Assembly: GCA_936432065.2 (NCBI GenBank)
Contig: OW386285.2
Coordinates: forward strand, 175,379,984 to 175,443,983
Length of the DNA: 64,000 nucleotides
From: Rutpela maculata
Lineage: Eukaryota; Arthropoda; Insecta; Coleoptera; Cerambycidae
Reading direction: 5' to 3'
The notes under the pieces were generated by a model. The model was not told the DNA's origin. It saw only the letters and a program-made list of their open reading frames with translations, and searched no databases. Made by a program: the position numbers and the translations under genes. Below are positions 57,676 through 64,000 of the stretch, one piece after another (within the stretch, counting starts at the first letter, position 1; each line of letters begins with the position of its first letter).

Positions 57676-58120
57676 CAAGGTTGGTATACTTTAAGGTGGC
57701 CTAATAACTCACAATCCCCACCAAAAAATGGCATTAGCCAATGAACAGCTGGTGTGAGATCACACCAGATGCAGAGCCTTATTCAAAATATTGTAAGAAT
57801 TTGTGTAATGTTAATTAAGCAAAGAACTCGTAACTGGAACGGGCTCGCAATAACCCGCTTTTGAGGTCGGTGGTAATTATCCTCGCATTTTGAGTCACTG
57901 TTCTGCATGCTGGTAAAGAGGATAAGTTGTAGAATGTAACACTACAGATCATAGTAACGTCAGACCATATTTCGGGCCAGTACGGACGATTCTTCTAGAG
58001 TGAGATAACTGCGCCGCTACTGCGCGTTCGAAGAACAAAGATAGTCTGACCTTTCACCCCCGCACTGACTTCGTCGCCTAAAAGCTGTATATTAGGGAAC
58101 CTTAAAGTATACCAACCTTG
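57676..58120. mobile_element. Short-TIR element, 445 bp, 9-bp TSD
   Basis: CAAGGTTGGTATACTTTAAGG...CCTTAAAGTATACCAACCTTG. AGTCATTAT is duplicated at 57667-57675 and 58121-58129. A 9-bp duplication suggests a MULE-like or related transposase. Non-coding. Confidence 0.85.
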
Positions 58121-58187
58121 AGTCATTATAGCCCAGACCACAAAGGAAATTTTATAGTAAAATCTCCAAAAACTTGCAAAATGAATA

Positions 58188-58514
58188 ATTCTTTTTTTAA
58201 TGAGCTCGTGAAAGTGTATGGAATAATATTCTGAAAAGTTTACATTCCGCTCGGATGCAGAACGGAAAAAAAGTGAAAAAATTTATTTTTTTTTTATCCA
58301 TTTTTTCAAAATTTTGAAATTAAGTCGGGGTAGGAAAAAATAAAAATACAGGTGGATAGACCACGTGTTTCTGGACAAAAAATGTCCTAATAATTTTTTT
58401 TTTTTAAATTGATGAAAAATTTAGTTTTTTTTATGTTCTGCATCGGAGCGAAATGTAAACTTTTCAGGATATTATTCTATACACTTTCACGAACTCATTA
58501 CAGAAAAAACCCAA
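58188..58514. repeat. Foldback repeat
   Basis: The left arm (about 58200-58265, CGTGAAAGTGTA, AATAATATTCTGAAAAGTTT) is inverted at about 58430-58500. The spacer is A/T-rich. No duplication identified. Confidence 0.7.
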
Positions 58515-58515
58515 G

Positions 58516-59907
58516 TAGCACAATTAATTCCTCAAGATATCCCGAGGATAAAAATTTAGGAATTAGTGAATATCTTCTAGAGGTCTGTAAGAGTTCCCTA
58601 AGATGGGCAAATGTCAGCATATCAGTATTAAATAGTACTTCTCATGGTGATCGAAAAAAGCTATTAGTATAGGATCCTGTGAGCAGCCTTTTGCATACCT
58701 ATAGAATTCCCATAGTAATCTTTAGGATATCTTATCGCTTGCCAATATAAATGGTCCCGAGGATATCTTTATAGGATTTCTGTTAGATGTACCACATCGA
58801 TCCTGCAAACAGATTTAATTCCTGTAGTAATCTTTCAGGTATTTTATCGCTTACCAATATAAATGGTTACTGAAAACATCTTTATAGGATTTCTATTAGA
58901 TGTACCAACACACACTTCTTATAAAATTGCCAGCGGTAGCTGGAGAAATGTTGGTTAATCAAAATCTCAGTATGAGACATCAGGCTCAAACCAAACCAAA
59001 GATTAGAGATCGTTATAAGATCCACATAAATCGATGATCCCTGAGAGAATTTGAACGTTGCAGTAATATTATTAATGTTCTATAAATTCATAAGTATAAA
59101 ATAATGCATGACTGATTATCGTCAGTGGTTTGTACGTGGCGTCATCTAGGAATAATTTCTGTAACAAACTACGTGGTAAGCAAACAAATTTTATGCATTA
59201 AAAGAATTTCTTCTTGCGATTTCTATAGGTGTTTTATTAGCGATAATAATAATATTTCCATTTTAATACTTTATTTGATCTCTGTAATACGCATAGAAAA
59301 TTGAGCTGTATGGTAATTCCCTTTTAGAACTTCTAGAAGATGTCTACAAGTATTCTGTTAAGGATAATAATACTATTTCCCTTTTAATACTCTATTTGAT
59401 TTCTATAATACAGAAAATTGAGCTGTATGGTAATTCCCTTTTAGAACTAGTAGATGTCTGTGGGTTAACAAAAGTTGAAATTCCTATATCGTCGACTGAG
59501 AATTGATTTGTTCTATCTCCACTTTTTATGGTTTTTGACATATTAGTTTATTTCATATGCTGAATATTATTTTATTCTATCTCCAGCGTCATATTTTAAA
59601 CATATTGCTTATAGATCAAAATAGGTAGTTCTATCTCCAATGTTACTTACATTTTGCTTAATATTGTTTTATTCTATATCCGTTGTGTGCCTCTTATCAT
59701 GAATTTTATTCCATGTGCCATCCTGAATTTATTTAAGATTTAGGATTTGTTTAGCCTATCTCCTTCCTTAAAATTGTCTTGTTCTATCTCCCATAATAAG
59801 GTCCGGCCATGTAAAATACATTTTGTTCTACCACCATTTCAACCAATGAAATTTCAGTATTCTCTAAATGGACGAATCAGTTAATAGTAAATACTGCTAT
59901 AATATTA
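58516..59907. other. Gene-free stretch of short tandem repeats
   Basis: About 100-bp direct repeats at about 58720-58910 (TCTTTATAGGATTTCTGTTAG) and about 59243-59455 (ATTGAGCTGTATGGTAATTC), then the motif TTCTATCTCC recurring from about 59512 to 59790. No coding frame. The style resembles the sub-repeats of the 3.96-kb foldback, but no end structure was found. Confidence 0.5.
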
Positions 59908-60636
59908 TAGAGATGGGAAAAGCGGTTCCACTCATGTAGCGTAACAATCGCGATCGCTGCAGAGAAATACCGCGACAAAATACCGCTACTTTGGAACGAC
60001 GCGACAAAAATAAAATGATCCGGCTCGCTCTATCAAACGCGCCTATTGAGTAGAAGAGATCGCGTTGTCGTGTAACGTGTGGTATTTTCCAAACTCAGAA
60101 ACGGAGGGTAGGATATGTAATGTAACGTAATCTATCCTATGCAGTTGCTTATTCGCACTTCGCCAATGCACAGTGAACGCTTGTTAATTTATAGTTATAT
60201 AGGTTTATTAGGTTTTTACATTTTCTTACTAAACAGTAAAAGTAAACACTGGTATGGTAAACAATATATATGCAACCGGTATGTCGACGGTATATCGACG
60301 ATTTGAAATTCGAAAAGTGATGCCACATTTCTGTGGCCCTAAAATTTGTGCTGTAAATTCTTACATATATTAAATAAAAATTTAACAAACATCTAATTTT
60401 TCTGACAAACTGAAAACATACTTACCAAATTTTACGGATTTTTATTAGGGATAGAAATTTATACCCAGCCAGGTCAAAAGATGCACAACGTTGACAAACA
60501 GCGTTGTGTGCTGGCGCAGTCAGGCACCAACCGTTCGCTCCGAGTAACCGGTTATTTTAGCATTTAGTAGCGCGACGGTACGTTACCTAAAAATACCGCG
60601 ACAAAATAGCGTTACAGAGATAACGACCCATCTCTA
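59908..60636. mobile_element. hAT-type element, 729 bp, 8-bp TSD
   Basis: TAGAGATGGG...CCCATCTCTA. TAATATTA is duplicated at 59900-59907 and 60637-60644. The sub-terminal repeat AAATACCGCGACAAAATA occurs near both ends. No transposase frame found. Fourth member of the TAGNGATGGG group in the window. Confidence 0.9.
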
Positions 60637-60856
60637 TAATATTAACAACCTGTTGTTAGTTGAGTGACGGAGGTGACACTGCTGCATGGCCGGGAAACTT
60701 ATATGGTCAAGGTCAAGAAATCAGCAATAGTTGACACACACCAGACGCGAGATGCCGCTAGTGTCGTTTCCTTTGCGCTGCGCATGCCTGTAATTTTAGA
60801 ACACTCACAGAATAATTTATTTTGTTGTTTTGTTTGTTTGTGTGCTGTCAATTATC

Positions 60857-61498
60857 ATGGTTTTTTATTGTTGTTCCATTGTGTAAAAACACTTCAAGTA
60901 ATTCTAAAATGCATCGGTTTCCTAGTGACCAAAAGGTAAATTCTTACATTTTTTATCAGTATTTATACAAATAACTACTAGGGAATATTTGGAATGAAGG
61001 TTAGGTTATAAAATTTATAATTTTTACTGAAATGTTTAAATAGAAATGTAGGTATCTACATAAGACTCATTTATGCATTTTCATAAAAAAACAGAGCTGC
61101 TAATAAAAAAGACATAGTATTTATTGGACAAATATTACTTAGATTATTTTTATTTTATTCACTCATCATGGGATTGCCGCACTTGCCTACGAGTTGTGCA
61201 GTCCAACTTCCCATTTGTGACAGAAATTTTACTTTATGCACCTTTTGCATAAATTATTATTTTATTTTAATTATTATGAGCTTTCAAATGAATTTAATAC
61301 CTATTTAATTTTTTGTTATAGCTATTCAGTGAGTGGTTAACACGAATTAAAAATAGCAAATTAGAAGGCAAGGAAATGAATAATATCAGAGCTGGCTACA
61401 GAATTTGTGATATCCATTTTGCAAATGATTGTCGAATTTATGGCCGATGGGGAGCGAATTTGAAAGCTGACAGCATTCCTTCCATGCATTTACCTTAG
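60857..61498 (+). pseudogene. THAP-domain gene or transposase remnant, two exons
   Basis: Exon 1 (60857-60935) ends at AAAAG|GTAAAT and exon 2 (61322-61498) follows a TTATAG acceptor, with matching phase. They give the THAP DNA-binding zinc finger: the first Cys pair in the N-terminal part, KMHRFPSDQK, the invariant Trp in FSEWLTRI, CDIHF (Cys and His) and the closing SIPSMHLP followed at once by a stop. Within exon 1 a one-base shift separates the ATG frame (MVFYCCSI) from the downstream frame (CKNTSSNSK), so the copy is frameshifted. THAP domains occur in P-element- and ISL2EU-type transposases and in host regulators; nothing after the domain tells which. Confidence 0.65.
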
Positions 61499-62033
61499 TA
61501 CGCTGTGGCGCTTACTTTCAGATTAGAAATTTTAAATAGCAACCACGCGCGACAGCTCTTACAGTCGTAGCCGGGGGTGGGTTCGCTTAAGAAGATTTTG
61601 CTTTGGCGATGTACTTATTCGTTGGTTCTTGTTTGTTGGTTACCAAAAATGCACGAGCTATTTTCTTTGCGGGCGCCAGCCGATCGCTAGGGATCGACAA
61701 GGGAGGGGAGTGACAAAACAAGCAAAATAATTTTAAACACAAGGAATAATCATAATAATAATTTAATAATAAATATATGTACGTGGTACAAAATAAATGA
61801 CAAACAATGACTAAGTAAATTCTGAGCAGTATTAACACATAAAGGTAAATATAAATAATGAACGATAATAAAATTAAAGTGATCGCTACATCAGCCCTAC
61901 CAAGAAAATTTAAATGTCTTCGTACATTAGATACGGAACGCGTCCCTATTATTAGGAATTTACTGTTTGACCGCAACCTTACTTTTAAGAAATTTGACAA
62001 CTCGATGACAATAGTTGAAATTTGAAATTAATA

Positions 62034-62105
62034 ATGGCAAATGATAAATTCAATTCATCTGGAAATGCTACATGCTATTTTGGCGATTGCCCACTTGAAC
62101 AACAG
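62034..62105 (+). CDS. Possible first coding exon of a host gene
   Basis: ATG followed by 24 open codons (NSSGNATCYFGDCPLEQQ) ending at a strong donor, CAG|GTAGGT. No downstream exon was identified and no domain is recognised. Could be chance. Confidence 0.2.
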
Positions 62106-62395
62106 GTAGGTTATAATAATAAAATAATATAACATGAAATAATGCACAAGCTAAATGTGTGTGACTACCCAAAGTTTTAAAAAAATGCAAAAGTGCACGT
62201 CAAATAAATGTGCAATTCTTAAACATTGATAAGAGCTAGACTATGTCTTGTTTTAGGTTTTCTACAAAAATTTAATACCCAAATAACAGCTGTTTAGTGA
62301 GTTTACAAGGTCTTACAAAAATAAGTCACCGACAGAAAATAAGAGACTTTTAACGAGTTGACAGGTTTTCGCTGCGGGCTGGTGCTTCTCACTGT

Positions 62396-63289
62396 TGTGT
62401 TAACTTAGGTGGGCCCCTTGGGCTGAGACGGATATTATAAAAAAGATGGACTTACAGTCGTCTCGCCGAGCGAGTTAATCCTACTTGCACTTTATTCGGT
62501 TGCGCTTCTTGGTTGAGCTGCTGGACATGACCCAGAAACAACGGCAGGTTATGAACAGTTCTTACTGGACCAGGTAACTTTCCATGTGGAGGCGTCTCAC
62601 AATATTAATGTGTTCTTACAATGTTTCCACGCAGTGGATGAAACAATGCCTAGCGGGATCCTTAGATAGCTCAGGCTCTCAATGCCAGAAGACTCTACCA
62701 GGGAGGATTTTAAAATTGTCTTAGCCTTGATTTGAATGACATAAAGTTATAGATGGGTGAAATAATTAAATTCGAGAGTAGAAAAGGAACCTGGAATTAA
62801 ATGTTTCTCCAGTAAGTATCTAGCAGGAAAATTAAAATCAGTAGCAACCAACTCACCCTAGTTCTTATGAGGTCCTAACACTTCACAAATCAGGAGAGAA
62901 ATGCCAGGAAATTCTAGATTTCAAAATGGTTACCTTTTTTTTTTGCCTCTCAGGTTTTTTGTTCAAAAAAACTTATAACATGCTACTTTAGATTTTAAAA
63001 ATCCCTGTTTTAAAATGTCAAATCAATATCAAAACAAAGTTGCAATTTAACACTAAAGTTATTTAAATTATATACTTGTCCAAATTACCTCAAATAAGCT
63101 GAAGGTAAAGCCAGAAACATTTTAAGAACCCTTGCCTAAATTTATTTTGAAACTCATTGTTTATTAATTTGAACTTGTCATAACCTAGCCTGTTTGTTTC
63201 CATTTCAGGTCCTTGAAATTAAAGCTTTAAATTGAAAAGGGGCATAGCACACGGGATGACAGGACAAGTCAAATTTCAACCGTTACACA
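62396..63289 (-). repeat. 3' LTR of a Ty3/gypsy element (inferred)
   Basis: On the minus strand it begins TGTGTAACGG directly after the polypurine tract. Imperfectly matching inverted ends (TGTGTTAAC on the plus strand at 62396) give a plausible LTR of 894 bp. The 5' LTR lies outside the window, so the far boundary is a best guess. Confidence 0.45.
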
Positions 63290-63299
63290 CCCCCTTTTG
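63290..63299 (-). promoter_or_regulatory. Polypurine tract of the Ty3/gypsy element
   Basis: CAAAAGGGGG on the minus strand, immediately before TGTGTAACGG. Confidence 0.65.
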
Positions 63300-63558
63300 C
63301 TGGCAGAAAAATATTTTTCTCAGATAAAATATTTTTCTAAAATCACACCTAAATAAAAAAATTCCCATATTATGGACTACATATATACAAAAAATTATGC
63401 TAAATGTCAAAATCGGTAAGCGCTTAAATGTCACATCCGGGAACCAAGGTCGTCACCTTGACAAGAAAAAAATTGTCTAAATCAGTAACTTAAACTATAA
63501 TAATAAACAGAATCCCTCTCATACATCAGCATCCGTTCACATTCATACGACTTGCAAT

Positions 63559-64000
63559 CTAGGATTCTTCAACACCATCCAGGAAAGGTTTTAAGTCCTT
63601 TACATGCCATTTTCCTAAGTTTTTATTGTCGGCATCATCTACGAGTTCATATACTAGGGGACTTATTACTTTTTTCACGCGACAAAGTACGTTTTTGGGT
63701 GCTAATTTGGCCGCAAAACTTTGCACCGCACTAGACAACACATAGTTTTTCTTCCATACGCGTTCTCCCACAGCGTACTTTTCTGTCGGACGCTTCCTTA
63801 AATTATAAGTGTGAGCACACTTATCATAGGCCCTCTTCAATTCCTTTTGTACATCAGTGAAAATCTGAGGTAACTGTCCAATGCTCTCAGCATACTTTTC
63901 TCGATCGAAGGGATTAAGATTATAATCATTGACCGAAGTCAGGTTTCCATAAAATTTGCCATCAATAGGCACGTATCGTCCGAAGTTAAGATATGTAGGA
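63559..64000 (-). CDS. Ty3/gypsy integrase C-terminus, partial
   Basis: Open minus-strand frame from the window edge to a stop at 63559 (about 147 residues). It begins with the end of the integrase core region (PTYLNFGRYVPIDGKF), then HTYNLRKRP, VGERVWKKNYVLSSA and KLAPKNVLCRVKKVISPLVYELVDDADNK, the basic GPY/F-like C-terminal region, and LGKWHVKDLKPF near the end. Integrase inserts element cDNA into the genome; this part binds DNA and guides targeting. RT and protease would lie beyond the window. No env-like frame follows before the polypurine tract. The frame seen is unbroken. Confidence 0.85.
   Translation of the reverse strand, partial: PTYLNFGRYVPIDGKFYGNLTSVNDYNLNPFDREKYAESIGQLPQIFTDVQKELKRAYDKCAHTYNLRKRPTEKYAVGERVWKKNYVLSSAVQSFAAKLAPKNVLCRVKKVISPLVYELVDDADNKNLGKWHVKDLKPFLDGVEES

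Noticed and set aside
61587..62000. 137-codon minus-strand frame with hydrophobic stretch
   Set aside because: Composition follows the AT-rich DNA (Ile/Leu/Tyr runs). No domain, start context or splice structure supports it.

Overview
The window looks like nuclear DNA from an arthropod, most likely an insect. It is AT-rich, has spliceosomal introns, and is almost entirely transposable elements stacked inside one another: jockey-like LINEs, a Penelope-like element with hammerhead ribozyme motifs, hAT MITEs, an ISL2EU-type DNA transposon, Ty3/gypsy-like LTR elements and many foldback repeats. There are no rRNA, tRNA, CRISPR or bacterial features. The species cannot be named from the sequence.

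Layout. 1-775: antisense LINE reverse transcriptase (RT). 2473-3536 (-): an exon with a PR/SET domain, the best host-gene candidate. 3.7-4.0 kb: foldback. 4.6-5.8 kb (-): LINE RT remnant. 6.7-10.0 kb (+): decayed two-ORF LINE. 10.4-11.5 kb (+): Penelope-like GIY-YIG endonuclease and ribozyme. 11.4-12.6 kb (-): LINE RT split by a 614-bp hAT foldback with an 8-bp target-site duplication (TSD). 14.3-18.4 kb: hAT MITE in an RNase H fragment, then a unit with about 245-bp inverted ends carrying a broken gene of an uncharacterised 'HEEAD' family. 19-21 kb: two hAT insertions, one with a foldback inside its own terminal repeat.

The core, 21.2-51.2 kb, is a tandem array of about five palindromic units of roughly 0.5 kb, opened by later insertions. 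These are a 7.7-kb ISL2EU-type transposon (21788-29488; broken THAP-DDE transposase, apparently intact SWIM-YqaJ gene), a 14.7-kb LTR retrotransposon block (30436-45147; two 2,646-bp LTRs, gag only), a 3.96-kb non-coding foldback (45204-49161) and two short elements with 8-9 bp TSDs. The LTR element's 5' LTR is split at its initiator by a 7.1-kb jockey LINE. The second ORF of that LINE is itself split by a 2.0-kb solo LTR. Each layer is supported by matching TSDs, so the order of insertion can be read directly.

52.9-56.2 kb: LINE RT end split by a 2.65-kb foldback. 56.4-60.6 kb: tandem duplications and four short elements with 8-9 bp TSDs. 60.9-61.5 kb (+): two-exon THAP-domain remnant. 62.4-64.0 kb (-): 3' end of a Ty3/gypsy element (integrase C-terminus, polypurine tract, LTR) running off the window.

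The encoded proteins are almost all mobilisation machinery. Only the PR-domain exon, a weak 19.5-kb ORF and a weak 62.0-kb exon could be host genes.
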